Source of the DNA: Alphaproteobacteria bacterium
GTDB lineage: Bacteria; Pseudomonadota; Alphaproteobacteria; Reyranellales; Reyranellaceae
DNA length: 35,763 bases
Direction of reading: 5' to 3'
Assembly: GCA_017307275.1 (NCBI GenBank)
Contig: JAFKFK010000049.1
Coordinates: 1 to 35,763 of the forward strand
The notes under the pieces are model-generated. The model saw only the letters and a program-made list of their open reading frames with translations. It was not told the origin of the DNA and ran no database searches. Made by a program: the position numbers and the translations under genes. This document shows, one piece after another, positions 15,351-26,583 of the stretch (position 1 is its first letter; every line of letters begins with the position of its first letter).

Positions 15351-16493
15351 ATGGACCTGTCCCTTTCCGACGAACAGAAGCAGTTGAAGGATGCCGCGGA
15401 GCGCTTCGTTCGTGACAAGTACACGTTCGAGAACCGTCGCAAGATCGCGGCCACGGAGCGTGGCTGGCTGCCGGAGAACTGGGCGCAGTTCGCAGAGCTG
15501 GGCTGGCTCGGCATGTCGTTCTCGGAAGAGGATGGCGGATACGGCGGCGGCCCGATCGAAACCATGATCGTCATGGAAGAGTTCGGTAAGGGCTTGGTGC
15601 TCGAGCCGTTCCTGCCGACGGTGGTCCTGGGCGGCGGCATGATCGCCAGCGCCGGGTCGAAGGCCCAGAAGGAAGCGCTGCTGGCGCCGATGATCGAAGG
15701 CAAGAAGCAGTTCGCCCTGGCGTGGCTGGAGCGCCAGTCGCGCTACAATCTGGCCGACGTGTCGCTGAAGGCCACCAAGGAAGGTGCCGGCTGGTCGCTC
15801 TCGGGCCACAAGGGCGTCGTCTACAACGCGCCGTCGGCGGACCACATCATCGTGCTCGCTCGTACTGCGGGCTCGGCGCGCGAGCCGAAGGGCCTGACGC
15901 TCTTCATCGTCGACGCCAAGGCCAAGGGCATCAGCCGCCGCGACTATCCCACCCAGGATGCGCTGCGCGCCTCGGAACTCACTTTCGACAAGGTCTCGGT
16001 CGGCGCCGACGCCGTGCTGGGCAAGGTCGATGAGGCGTTCCCGGTCGTCGAAGGAGCGGTCGATCGCGCCATCGTCGCGCTCTGCGCCGAGGCCACCGGT
16101 TGCATGGACGCCATCAACGCGGCCACGCTTGAGTACATCAAGACCCGCAAGCAGTTCGGCGTGCCGATCGGCAAGTTCCAGGTGCTGCAGCATCGCATGG
16201 TCGATTGCTTCACCAATGCCCAGGAAGCGCGCTCGATGACGCTGATGGCATCGCTCAAGATCGACGACAAGGACCCGACGGTTCGTGCCAAGGCGGCTTC
16301 CGGCGCCAAGGTGCAGATCGGCAAGTCGGGCAAGTTCTGCGGCCAGAGCGCAGTGCAGATGCACGGCGGCATGGGCGTCACCGACGAGCTCTCGGTCAGC
16401 CATTACTTCAAGCGGCTGACCATGATCGACCTGATGTTCGGCAACCAGCAGCATCACCTGACCCGCTACAGCAACCTCGCCATGGCGGCGTGA
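15351..16493 (+). CDS. Acyl-CoA dehydrogenase, small-subunit type
   Basis: This 380-residue protein begins MDLSLSDEQKQLKDAAERF and contains ELGWLGMSFSEEDGG, KQFGVPIGKFQVLQHRM and MHGGMGVTDELSVSHYFKR. Its length and C terminus (MFGNQQHHLTRY, without the YEG glutamate) match the small subunit of pimeloyl-CoA dehydrogenase-type alpha2-beta2 enzymes. The ribosome binding site GGAGGAG precedes ATG 15351. As third in a run with two large-subunit paralogues, it likely forms a heterotetramer with at least one of them. The substrate is inferred only as an unusual (dicarboxylic, branched or ring-bearing) acyl-CoA. Confidence 0.88.
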   Translation: MDLSLSDEQKQLKDAAERFVRDKYTFENRRKIAATERGWLPENWAQFAELGWLGMSFSEEDGGYGGGPIETMIVMEEFGKGLVLEPFLPTVVLGGGMIASAGSKAQKEALLAPMIEGKKQFALAWLERQSRYNLADVSLKATKEGAGWSLSGHKGVVYNAPSADHIIVLARTAGSAREPKGLTLFIVDAKAKGISRRDYPTQDALRASELTFDKVSVGADAVLGKVDEAFPVVEGAVDRAIVALCAEATGCMDAINAATLEYIKTRKQFGVPIGKFQVLQHRMVDCFTNAQEARSMTLMASLKIDDKDPTVRAKAASGAKVQIGKSGKFCGQSAVQMHGGMGVTDELSVSHYFKRLTMIDLMFGNQQHHLTRYSNLAMAA

Positions 16494-16507
16494 TCAAAGA
16501 CTGCGCC

Positions 16508-16537
16508 GGGGGCGTGCCGGAAGGCCGGCGCGCCCCC
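16508..16537 (+). terminator. Strong GC hairpin after the acyl-CoA dehydrogenase operon
   Basis: GGGGGCGTGCCGG (16508-16520) and CCGGCGCGCCCCC (16525-16537) pair over 13 bp, with a single T-G wobble and an AAGG loop. It starts 15 bases after the dehydrogenase stop. The stem is very stable but no T-run follows. It ends 8 bases before the next ATG, so it may stop the upstream operon and limit translation of the AEC gene. Confidence 0.5.
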
Positions 16538-16545
16538 TGCAATCC

Positions 16546-17505
16546 ATGAGTGCTATCGTTGACATCATCGTGCCGGTCTTCGGCATGGTGCTGGTTGGCT
16601 GGTTGATCGGCCGCAGCAAGCTCCTGAGCGCCGAGGGCCTGCGCGGGTTCACCGCCGTTACGTTCTACGCCCTGTTTCCGGCGCTCCTTTTCCGATCGAT
16701 GGCGAAGGTGCGGATCGAGACGCTCGAGCCCGCGATCCTGGCTGCCTTCTTCGGCGGCGTACTGTTGCTATATGCAGCGATGCTTCTGCTCGGCCGGCTG
16801 CAGGGGCTGCGGCTCGGCGATCGCGCCATGTTCGCGCTGTCGGGCACCTTCTCGAACGGCGTCGGGATCGGTATCCCGTTCATCACCTATGCCTTTGGGG
16901 AGAACGGGCTGGTGCCTCTGCTGATGATCATCAGCGTGCACTCCGTGATCCTGCTGACCCTCTCCTGCTTCCTGATGGAAATGGACGGGCGTCCCGGCGA
17001 GTCCGGTGGTCGCCTCGCGGCACGGCTCGGGCGGGCGGCCTTCTCAATGCTCAAGCACCCGGTCATCCCGGTGATCTTCGCCGGTCTGCTCTGGGGCGAG
17101 ATCACGACCCACACGGGCCTCGCAACGCCCGCCGTCATCGACCGCATCCTGGCGGCGCTTGCGGCAGCGGCGCCACCTTGCGGCCTCATCATGGTCGGCG
17201 CGTCGCTTGCGCATGTCGGGCTGAAGGGCCATTGGCAGCCGGCCGCCGTCGCGGCGGCTTTCAAGCTCGCCGTACTGCCGGTGCTGGTCTGGTTGATCGG
17301 GCGCTATGTCTTCCCGCTCGATCCGCTCTGGCTGATGGTGGCGACGTTGAATGCCGCTCTGCCGGCGGGTGCCAACGTCTATCTGATCGCCCAGATGTAC
17401 AATGTCGGCGTTGGCCGGGCGACCAACGCCGTTGTTATTTCCACGGCAGCCAGCGTCTTTACGCTTTCGATCGCGTTGCTGCTGCTCGGGGTGCAGACGC
17501 GTTAG
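16546..17505 (+). CDS. AEC (auxin efflux carrier) family transporter
   Basis: This 319-residue membrane protein has about ten hydrophobic helices. It begins with the family N-terminal helix (IVDIIVPVFGMVLVGWLIGR), then FTAVTFYALFPALLFRSMAK, SNGVGIGIPF and, near the end, NAALPAGANVYLIAQMY. AEC permeases move small carboxylates or amino-acid-like compounds; malonate and malate carriers are members. No obvious ribosome binding site precedes ATG 16546, where the strong hairpin sits instead. It points towards the DUF992 gene with only 18 bases between stop codons. Confidence 0.85.
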   Translation: MSAIVDIIVPVFGMVLVGWLIGRSKLLSAEGLRGFTAVTFYALFPALLFRSMAKVRIETLEPAILAAFFGGVLLLYAAMLLLGRLQGLRLGDRAMFALSGTFSNGVGIGIPFITYAFGENGLVPLLMIISVHSVILLTLSCFLMEMDGRPGESGGRLAARLGRAAFSMLKHPVIPVIFAGLLWGEITTHTGLATPAVIDRILAALAAAAPPCGLIMVGASLAHVGLKGHWQPAAVAAAFKLAVLPVLVWLIGRYVFPLDPLWLMVATLNAALPAGANVYLIAQMYNVGVGRATNAVVISTAASVFTLSIALLLLGVQTR

Positions 17506-17523
17506 GGGAACGCCTGCTCTTGC

Positions 17524-18027
17524 TTACTTGAGCTTGATCGACATCTCGGCGATGCCGGTCGCGAGGTTGTAGCCCGCGTCCTTCACGATGCCCGAGGCCA
17601 CCATGCCGATCTCGGCGTTGGGGCCGCCATAGATCCAGTTGCCGCCGGCCTGGCTGCTTGCTGCGACGGTGCCCTGCTCGCCGACATAGGTGCCGCTCAA
17701 CTGGTTGGCCTTCCGGTCGGAGCCCAGCGAGTAGACGCGCCAGACCGTGTGCACGGCCTTGGTGTAGCCGATGTCGATGCCGACCTTGTTGATCGTGCCG
17801 CTGTATTCGGCCGATTGGCCATCCTTGCTGAGGAAGACGCACTCCATGGTCTTGCTCGAGCCCAGGACGTAGCCCGTGCCGCCGGCAACGTTGCAGCTCA
17901 GCGCGCCGATGTAGATACGGGAATTGGCGTTGGTCGTATTGAGTTGCTGGGGGGACGACTGCTGCATGCAGGCGCCGGCGGTGAAAGCGAGAGTTACCGC
18001 CGTGGCGGCCGTTACAAGTCTGTTCAT
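17524..18027 (-). CDS. DUF992 exported protein
   Basis: This 167-residue protein has an N-terminal signal sequence (RLVTAATAVTLAFTAGA) followed by Cys20. The residue three before the Cys is Ala rather than Leu, so a lipoprotein is possible but not certain. The mature part, including YIGALSCNVAGGTGYVLGSSK, ECVFLSKDG and YSGTINKVGIDIGYT, matches DUF992, found widely in alphaproteobacteria with no known function. The start ATG 18025-18027 is preceded by AGGAG, which lies in a small hairpin with a GTAA loop. It lies 91 bases downstream of the MipA-like gene on the same strand and may share its transcript. Confidence 0.85.
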   Translation of the reverse strand: MNRLVTAATAVTLAFTAGACMQQSSPQQLNTTNANSRIYIGALSCNVAGGTGYVLGSSKTMECVFLSKDGQSAEYSGTINKVGIDIGYTKAVHTVWRVYSLGSDRKANQLSGTYVGEQGTVAASSQAGGNWIYGGPNAEIGMVASGIVKDAGYNLATGIAEMSIKLK

Positions 18028-18118
18028 GAGGTCTCCTTACGGAGAAGACTATGGCACAGAACGCCGTTGCAATGCTGCTCGCTTCGGCGTCGTCCGATGG
18101 GGATATGCAACCCGGATT

Positions 18119-19000
18119 CTAGAATTTGTAGGAAAGCCCCAGGAGTCCGAAGGGTTGTGTCGGCGTCTCGACGATCGGGCTGATCGCGGCATTCCCCAGC
18201 AGTTGTGAAAACCCGACGGTCGCGTTGACGCTCCATGAGCTGGACAGGGCAAAGACGCCGGACAGGCTGCCGGAGATGCTGCGAAAACCGGCACCTGGCT
18301 GAAAAACCGGATAATTAGTGTTGCTCGCCTGCAGCGGGTCGACACCGAACCACAGTTGCATGTGGTTGCTGTCGGCCCAGGTCGTCCCGACCAGGCCGAT
18401 CACCATGACGCGCGAGGTCAGGCGGCGGCGGTAGCTGGCCTCGAATGTCACGGTCGTGCCGTTCTGTTGACCAAACGCGCGGTCGCCTTGCAGGGAAAGG
18501 CCAAGGCCGCCGAAATCGGCCCGCAGGAACAGGCTGCCCCGGGCCGTAGGGTTGATATCGCCCATACCGTTCAGACGTGGCGCCCAGTTCTGCCATCGGC
18601 CGACGGCGTAGCCCACGGCGCCGCCGAAGGAGAGAGGGCCCCCGCGCCACAAGACGACGCCCAGACCATCACGGCCGTTGACGTAGATCGTGTCGAGCAC
18701 CGGCAGGCCGGCCCGATAGGAGATATCGGGCAGCGGGGCAGGTACTACGATGAAGGAATTGCTGCCTGGATAGACCGGCGCGATCAGCCCGCCGGCACCC
18801 AGCCGCACCGACCATCGGCCTGTCGCGAGTGTGGAGGGCTTGGGCGCGGTCAATTCCATTTCGGTTGCCTGGCCGTGGGCTCTGCCCGTGATCAGAAGGT
18901 TGATCGCCAACAGAGCGGTGAGATAGATGGCCAACGCCGCGACGACTTGGCCGATCGTCCGCGGCCAGCGCGTGGCCGGGCGACTGTCACTCGACATCAT
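18119..19000 (-). CDS. MipA/OmpV family outer-membrane protein
   Basis: This 293-residue protein has a signal sequence ending near RAHGQA and a beta-barrel body rich in alternating strands. Family marks are PVYPGSNSFIVVPAPLPDISYRAG near the start of the barrel and a C-terminal aromatic end (LLGLSYKF) as needed for outer-membrane insertion. MipA/OmpV proteins are outer-membrane scaffolds or osmo- and antimicrobial-responsive barrels. I use ATG 18998-19000 (AGAGGAC upstream); the frame continues to 19432 but that part overlaps the regulator gene. It diverges from an OmpR-type two-component system, which probably controls it. Confidence 0.8.
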   Translation of the reverse strand: MMSSDSRPATRWPRTIGQVVAALAIYLTALLAINLLITGRAHGQATEMELTAPKPSTLATGRWSVRLGAGGLIAPVYPGSNSFIVVPAPLPDISYRAGLPVLDTIYVNGRDGLGVVLWRGGPLSFGGAVGYAVGRWQNWAPRLNGMGDINPTARGSLFLRADFGGLGLSLQGDRAFGQQNGTTVTFEASYRRRLTSRVMVIGLVGTTWADSNHMQLWFGVDPLQASNTNYPVFQPGAGFRSISGSLSGVFALSSSWSVNATVGFSQLLGNAAISPIVETPTQPFGLLGLSYKF

Positions 19001-19178
19001 GTACTTTGTCCTCTGAGCAATGACTCTCCGGAGGGACCCGGTGCTCAGACTGACTAGGCGCACTACATTGCCATAAGCTGGTATCGGCCGAGTCGGCGCC
19101 GCAATCTTTTGCCGACGCATGTCAGGTTGCGGCAATGCAGCCGTGAGAGCATCGCGACGGAGCGAATAGTAGAGCCCG
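19001..19178. promoter_or_regulatory. Divergent control region, MipA-like gene / two-component system
   Basis: These 178 bases separate the outer-membrane barrel gene and the response regulator. They hold GCCGCAAT at 19098-19105 and its inverted form within TTGCGGCAA (19127-19135), which is itself a small palindrome. These are candidates for regulator binding but too short to be sure. Confidence 0.3.
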
Positions 19179-19850
19179 ATGCGCATTCTGTTGGTGGAAG
19201 ATGAAATCGAGATGGCGGCAGCGCTGCGCGCCGCACTGGCCCGCCGGGGCTTCGTGGTCGACAGGGTGCGGACCCTCGAGGATGCGCACATTGCGCTGAA
19301 GGAGCCGGGCCTGCGTGCGGTGTTGCTGGATCGGCGGCTGCCGGACGGCGACGGGCTAAGTCTCCTGCCGGTCCTGCGAGCGATGGCCGATCCGCCACCG
19401 GTGATCGTGCTGACGGCGCTCGGCCAGACCATGGAGCGCGTCGAGGGACTCGATGCCGGCGCCGACGATTACCTCGTGAAGCCGTTCGAGCTGGACGAGC
19501 TGCTGGCTCGGTTACGCGCGGTAGCTCGGCGTCGCGCCGGCGCTGCCGTCGAGCCTTTGACACTGGGGGCCCTCAGTTTCGATACGGTGCATCGAGAGGC
19601 ACAGGTGAGCGGCAATCCCCTGCAATTGCCACGACGGGAGATCGCATTGCTCGATGTTCTGCTGCGCCGTGCTGGCCGAGTGGTCCTGCGTGAGACGATC
19701 GAGGCGGCGCTCTTCGGCTTCGACGATGCGCCCGCCTCGAACACGCTCGATTCGCATGTGTCGCGCTTGCGTCGTCGCTTGTCGGATGCTGGCGCCGGTG
19801 TCGCCATTCATGCGCTGCGTGGCGTTGGCTATATGGCGAAGGCCGAGTAG
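19179..19850 (+). CDS. OmpR/PhoB-type response regulator
   Basis: This 223-residue protein has a receiver domain (residues 1-115: acidic pocket EDE at 7-9, phospho-acceptor D51 in LLDRRLPDGDG, T79, K101 in LVKPFE) and a winged-helix DNA-binding domain ending LRGVGYMAK. It is complete with all phosphorylation residues. Its TAG is directly followed by the ATG of the sensor kinase, so the pair is co-translated. The neighbouring divergent MipA-like gene is the best candidate target. Confidence 0.92.
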   Translation: MRILLVEDEIEMAAALRAALARRGFVVDRVRTLEDAHIALKEPGLRAVLLDRRLPDGDGLSLLPVLRAMADPPPVIVLTALGQTMERVEGLDAGADDYLVKPFELDELLARLRAVARRRAGAAVEPLTLGALSFDTVHREAQVSGNPLQLPRREIALLDVLLRRAGRVVLRETIEAALFGFDDAPASNTLDSHVSRLRRRLSDAGAGVAIHALRGVGYMAKAE

Positions 19851-21191
19851 ATGCGGTGGTGGCCGGCACGGCGTCGAGCGCCCTCGCTTGCACGACGGAT
19901 GATCCTGGGTCTCGTCGCCTTTCAGGCCTTTGTCGGATTGCTGGAGATTTTCGCCGAGCCGATCGCATCAGGCCGGCTGTCCCTGCGTCAATGGCTGGCT
20001 GCGGAGCAAGCCGCGCAACTGGTCTCCGTTTCCGTCGACCGCAATGCTGCCGGTGAGCTGACTTTCAAACCTACGCCCGACATGCTGGCCTATATCGCCG
20101 CGGCGCCCGAGTTCTGGTTCTACATAACCGACGGCACCGAGCTGATCCGCGGCGGCGTCCAGCAACCGATATTCGAGCGTGGGCCGGATGGCGTGCGGAA
20201 GGATCCGCGGCAGGGCACGATGTTCCAACTCGAGACCCAAGTCGGACGCGTCAACCTGATGCTGGGAGGCGAGCATGGCGAGTTGCTGGAAGGTGCCTGG
20301 GTCTGGCTGGGAGATCGCCTGCGCCGCTGGTTGTTTACGCTGATCGTTGTCGCGGTTTGCGTCGCGGTCGTTACCATTGCACTGGTCCAGCTCCTCTTGC
20401 GCCCGGTGCGGGCGGCAGCGCGTGCTGCGGCAGCACTGCAACCAGGGCAGCAGGTGCCGGCGTTGCCGGAGGCCGGCGTACCCGTCGAGATCCTGCCTCT
20501 GGTCAGCGCCACCAATGCCGCCTTCGATCGGCTGGAGAGAGAGCACAGCCGCCAGCGCCGCTTCATCGCCAATGCCGCGCACGAACTGCGCACGCCGATC
20601 GCCATCCTGGGCATCAGGCTCGACGAACTGCCAGAGGGGCAAACCAAGCAGCGACTGCGCCAGGATGTCCGGCGCCTGACGATGCTGGCCAACCAGCTCC
20701 TCGATCTCGAACGGCTGCATCATTCCGGCGGGCCACAGCGGGATCGCAGGGTCGACATGGTGGCCCTCGCTCGGGAAGTCGTGGCCGAAACCGGACCCCT
20801 CGCTGTCGACAGCGGTGGGATATTGGCTTTCCGAAGCGCGCTGCGGCAGCTCAACGTCATGGGCGATGAGCAGGCATTGCGCGGTGTTCTTCTCAATCTG
20901 ATCAGCAATGCGCTGACGCACGGCGGACGCGGCGTGTGCGTGGAAGTGGGAATCGACGTCGATGGCTCGATCGTCGTGGCTGACGGCGGCGTGGGGGTCA
21001 CGGTCGAAGCCCGCGAGCGCATCTTCGAGGCGTTCCAGCGGGCGAGCGAAGGTTCGGCCGGCGCCGGCCTCGGCCTCTATATCGTGCGCGAGGTCTTGAG
21101 CGCGCATCGCGCCCAGATCGAATTGCGCGATGGGCGCCCCGGCGCGGTCTTCCGTATCCGTTTCGACGATATGGCGCGCTGGGCGGCCTAG
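19851..21191 (+). CDS. Sensor histidine kinase
   Basis: This 446-residue membrane kinase has a first transmembrane helix at about 15-36, a periplasmic sensor of about 120 residues without a domain I recognise, and a second helix at about 159-183. HisKA has H244 in NAAHELRTPI, and an HATPase domain follows with N box LLNLISNALTHGG, VADGGVGV and GAGLGLYIVRE. It pairs with the response regulator immediately upstream. Its TAG stop shares a CTAG with the stop of the convergent TSUP gene. The signal is unknown; an envelope stress or peptide signal would fit the MipA-like neighbour but is only inferred. Confidence 0.92.
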   Translation: MRWWPARRRAPSLARRMILGLVAFQAFVGLLEIFAEPIASGRLSLRQWLAAEQAAQLVSVSVDRNAAGELTFKPTPDMLAYIAAAPEFWFYITDGTELIRGGVQQPIFERGPDGVRKDPRQGTMFQLETQVGRVNLMLGGEHGELLEGAWVWLGDRLRRWLFTLIVVAVCVAVVTIALVQLLLRPVRAAARAAAALQPGQQVPALPEAGVPVEILPLVSATNAAFDRLEREHSRQRRFIANAAHELRTPIAILGIRLDELPEGQTKQRLRQDVRRLTMLANQLLDLERLHHSGGPQRDRRVDMVALAREVVAETGPLAVDSGGILAFRSALRQLNVMGDEQALRGVLLNLISNALTHGGRGVCVEVGIDVDGSIVVADGGVGVTVEARERIFEAFQRASEGSAGAGLGLYIVREVLSAHRAQIELRDGRPGAVFRIRFDDMARWAA

Positions 21192-21913
21192 CGAAAGGCC
21201 GATGCCAGGAGGACCAGCCCAGCCACGGCCATCACGATGTCGAGCAGGCGCTGGAAGACCCTGGTGCTGAGCCGTTCGACGACCATGCGGGCGATGTAGG
21301 TACCGGCCATGACCGACGATCCCGAGATCAGGCCCTTGATCAGGATGTCCGTGGGCAGGGCGCCGAAGTGCTGAAAGGTGATGGCCTTGCTGATGTAGAG
21401 CGCGAGGGATCCTGCGGCCTCGGTCGCGATGAATGCACCCTTCACCAGCCCGTGCGCGGCGAAAGCGGGAACACTGAGTGGCCCGGTAGAGACGACGATG
21501 CCGGTGAGGAAGCCGATGACGGCGCCGGCCAGGGCCATGCCGCCATATCCCAGAGTGATGTTGCGGGCGGCGAGCCAATGGCGGCCGGGGACCATTGCCA
21601 GGAAGAAGAAGCCCAGGGCCAGGTCGACTGTCTGTTCCGGCAGCACCAGAAGAGTACGGGCACCAAGTGCCGCTGCCGGAATGCCGCCCAGCGCATAGGC
21701 GGCGCAGGCGCGCCAATCGATCTCGCGCCACCAGGCGGTGATCTTGGCGAAGTTCGACATCAGCGCCACGACCGTCATGATCGGTACGGCCTCGCGCGGA
21801 CCGAACGCGAACACCAGAACCGGCAGCAGGATGACCGTAGCGCCGGTGCCGACGATGCCGCTGACGATCCCTGCGACCAGTCCGACCGCAAGGACGAGGG
21901 CGTAGGTCAACAT
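21188..21913 (-). CDS. TSUP family (TauE/SafE) membrane permease
   Basis: This 241-residue membrane protein has about seven or eight helices. It begins MLTYALVLAVGLVAGIVSGIVGTGATVILLPVL, with the glycine-rich first repeat typical of TauE/SafE-type exporters of sulfite, sulfoacetate or related anions. A second repeat appears around GAVIGFLTGIVVSTGPLSVPAF. It ends by sharing a CTAG with the kinase gene's stop. It lies 25 bases downstream of metH on the same strand, separated by a hairpin, so a sulfur link is plausible but unproven. Confidence 0.85.
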   Translation of the reverse strand: MLTYALVLAVGLVAGIVSGIVGTGATVILLPVLVFAFGPREAVPIMTVVALMSNFAKITAWWREIDWRACAAYALGGIPAAALGARTLLVLPEQTVDLALGFFFLAMVPGRHWLAARNITLGYGGMALAGAVIGFLTGIVVSTGPLSVPAFAAHGLVKGAFIATEAAGSLALYISKAITFQHFGALPTDILIKGLISGSSVMAGTYIARMVVERLSTRVFQRLLDIVMAVAGLVLLASAFR

Positions 21914-21914
21914 C

Positions 21915-21932
21915 CCGGGAGCAGGCTCCCGG
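21915..21932 (-). terminator. Hairpin between metH and the TSUP gene
   Basis: CCGGGAG (21915-21921) and CTCCCGG (21926-21932) form a 7-bp stem with a four-base loop. On the minus strand it starts 6 bases after the metH stop and ends one base before the TSUP start codon. It lacks a T-run. It could end part of the met transcript or restrict TSUP translation, since it covers the place for a ribosome binding site. Confidence 0.4.
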
Positions 21933-21938
21933 CGACGA

Positions 21939-24601
<2,663 letters not shown>

Positions 24602-24602
<1 letters not shown>

Positions 24603-25672
24603 CAGAAGAAACTCGCTGCTTCCATTCCGGAGAGGCGCAACGCCGGCGGCAGGACCTGCCACGTGCGCGGCTTCACGCCTTTGACTGCGTCGGCGATCGC
24701 CTTGATGTGGCCGGGCGTCGTGCCGCAGCAGCCGCCGACCACGTTCAGCCAACCGTTCTCGGCCCAGCCGCGGACCAGCTTCCCGGTCATCTCCGGCGGC
24801 TCGTCGTAGGCGCCGAGCTCGTTGGGCAGGCCGGCATTGGGGTAGACGCAGAGCATACTGTCGACCTGCGGGTTCAACGCCTGCACATAGGGATGCAGTT
24901 CGGTCGCGCCGAAGCTGCAGTTCAGGCCCATGGTGATCGGCTTGGCATGTCGCACCGAGTGCCAGAAGGCCTCGACCGTCTGGCCCGAGAGGTTGCGGCC
25001 TGCGAGGTCGGTCAGGGTCATGGAAACCATCACCGGCAGCACTTCGCCGCGCGCTTCGCCTGCTTCGTCGGCTGCCACGAGGGCCGCCTTGGCGTTCAAG
25101 GTGTCGAACACGGTCTCGACCAGGATGAAATCGACGCCACCGTCGAGCAGGCCGTCGATCTGCTCGCGGTACATGTCCTTCACTTCGTCGAAGGTCACGG
25201 CGCGGTAGCCGGGATCGTTGACGTTGGGGGAGACGGAGAGCGTCTTGTTGGTCGGGCCGAGGGCGCCTGCGACGAAGCGCGGCTTCGCCGGATCGCGGGC
25301 GGTCGCCGCATCGGCACAGGCGCGCGTCAGCTTGGCGGCTGCAAGATTGATCTCGCGCGCCATGCCGCTGATGCCGTAGTCCGAAAGACTGATCGAGTTG
25401 GCATTGAAGGTGTTGGTCGCCACGATATCGGCGCCGGCATCGAGATAGGCGTTGCAGATCTCGGAGATGACGTCGGGGCGCGTTAGGTTCAGAAGGTCGT
25501 TGTTGCCCTTCTGGTCGTGATTGCCGAGCGTGTCCTTGAACTGCGGGCCGCCGCGATAGCCTGCCTCGTCCAGGCGATAGCTCTGGATCATCGAGCCATA
25601 GGGCCCGTCCTTGATCAGGATGCGTTCGCTGCCGATTTCGCGCAGCTGTTCGGCCTTCTCTTCCCGTGTCAT
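24602..25672 (-). CDS. metH: Methionine synthase, homocysteine-binding N-terminal part
   Basis: This 356-residue homocysteine S-methyltransferase domain has the zinc ligands C252 (GLNCSFG) and C315-C316 (GGCCGTTPGH). GADIVATNTFNAN and GALGPTNKTLS are family landmarks. In one-gene MetH this is the first domain; here it is a separate protein that must act together with the cobalamin part encoded next. ATG 25670-25672 overlaps the metF stop (ATGA), and its own TGA overlaps the next ATG, so the two halves are made in step. The C-terminal tail after residue 340 (LSGMEAASFF) has no clear family counterpart. Confidence 0.93.
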
Positions 25673-26583
25673 CGCGGACGTACTCCCAGCAGATGGCAGA
25701 TCGCAAAGGTGAGATCCGCACGGTTCAACGTGTAGAAGTGGAACTGTTCGACGCCTTCGCTCTGCAGGCGGCGGCAGAGGTCGCCCGCGACCGTGGCGGC
25801 GATCAAACGGCGCGTCTCGACATCGTCGTCCAAACCGTCGAACAGGTTGGCGAGCCAGCTCGGCACCTTGGAACCACAGAGACCGGCCATCTTGGTGATG
25901 CCCTGGAAGTTCGAGACCGGCATGATGCCGGGCACGATCGGCACATGGACGCCGGCCGCTGCGGCGCTGTCGCGGAAGCGCAGGAAATCGTCGGCCTCGA
26001 AGAAGAACTGGGTAATGCAGCGGTCGGCGCCGGCATCGACCTTGCGCTTCAGGTTTTCGAGGTCGGCCTTGGCGTCGGCCGAATCCGGATGCTTCTCGGG
26101 ATAGCCCGCGACGCTGATCTGGAACGGCCCGATCTTCTTCAGGCCAGCGACCAGGGCGGCCGCATTCTCATAACCACCGGGATGGACACTGTACTTGCCG
26201 CCCATGCCGCCGGGGGGGTCGCCACGCAGCGCGACGATGTGGCGGATGCCGGCATCCCAATACGCGCGGGCGACATCGTCGATCTCACCCTGGGTCGCGG
26301 CCACGCAGGTAAGATGAGCGGCTGCATCGATGCCGGTTTCGGACTTCAGTCGGGCAACCGTTTCATGCGTGCGCTGGCGCGTCGATCCGCCCGCGCCGTA
26401 AGTCACCGAAAAGAAGGCGGGATGGAGCGGCGTCAGCCGGCTCACGGTTTCCCAAAGCGTGCGCTCCGCCGCTTCGGTCCGGGGCGGCGAGAATTCGAAG
26501 GAGACTTTCAGCCGCTGCGGTGCCCGTGCGGGAAATTCGGCAACATTGGCGCTCGTGCTGAGCGGACCCGTGTCGGGGCTCAT
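25669..26583 (-). CDS. metF: Methylenetetrahydrofolate reductase
   Basis: This 304-residue flavoprotein makes the 5-methyltetrahydrofolate that MetH uses. VSFEFSPPRT near the N terminus, FFSVTYGAGGSTR, HLTCVAA, ALRGDPPGG and the QFFFEAD strand fit the MetF TIM barrel with its FAD site. Length is normal. The ATG 26581-26583 overlaps the stop of the regulator gene (ATGA), and its TGA overlaps metH-N. Supplying methyl donor and methionine synthase from one transcript is functionally consistent. Confidence 0.95.
   Translation of the reverse strand: MSPDTGPLSTSANVAEFPARAPQRLKVSFEFSPPRTEAAERTLWETVSRLTPLHPAFFSVTYGAGGSTRQRTHETVARLKSETGIDAAAHLTCVAATQGEIDDVARAYWDAGIRHIVALRGDPPGGMGGKYSVHPGGYENAAALVAGLKKIGPFQISVAGYPEKHPDSADAKADLENLKRKVDAGADRCITQFFFEADDFLRFRDSAAAAGVHVPIVPGIMPVSNFQGITKMAGLCGSKVPSWLANLFDGLDDDVETRRLIAATVAGDLCRRLQSEGVEQFHFYTLNRADLTFAICHLLGVRPR

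Noticed and set aside
24603..25721. N-terminal extension that would make metH-C a 1260-residue protein
   Set aside because: The extension is in a different frame from the clear homocysteine-domain gene on the same strand and is not protein-like.
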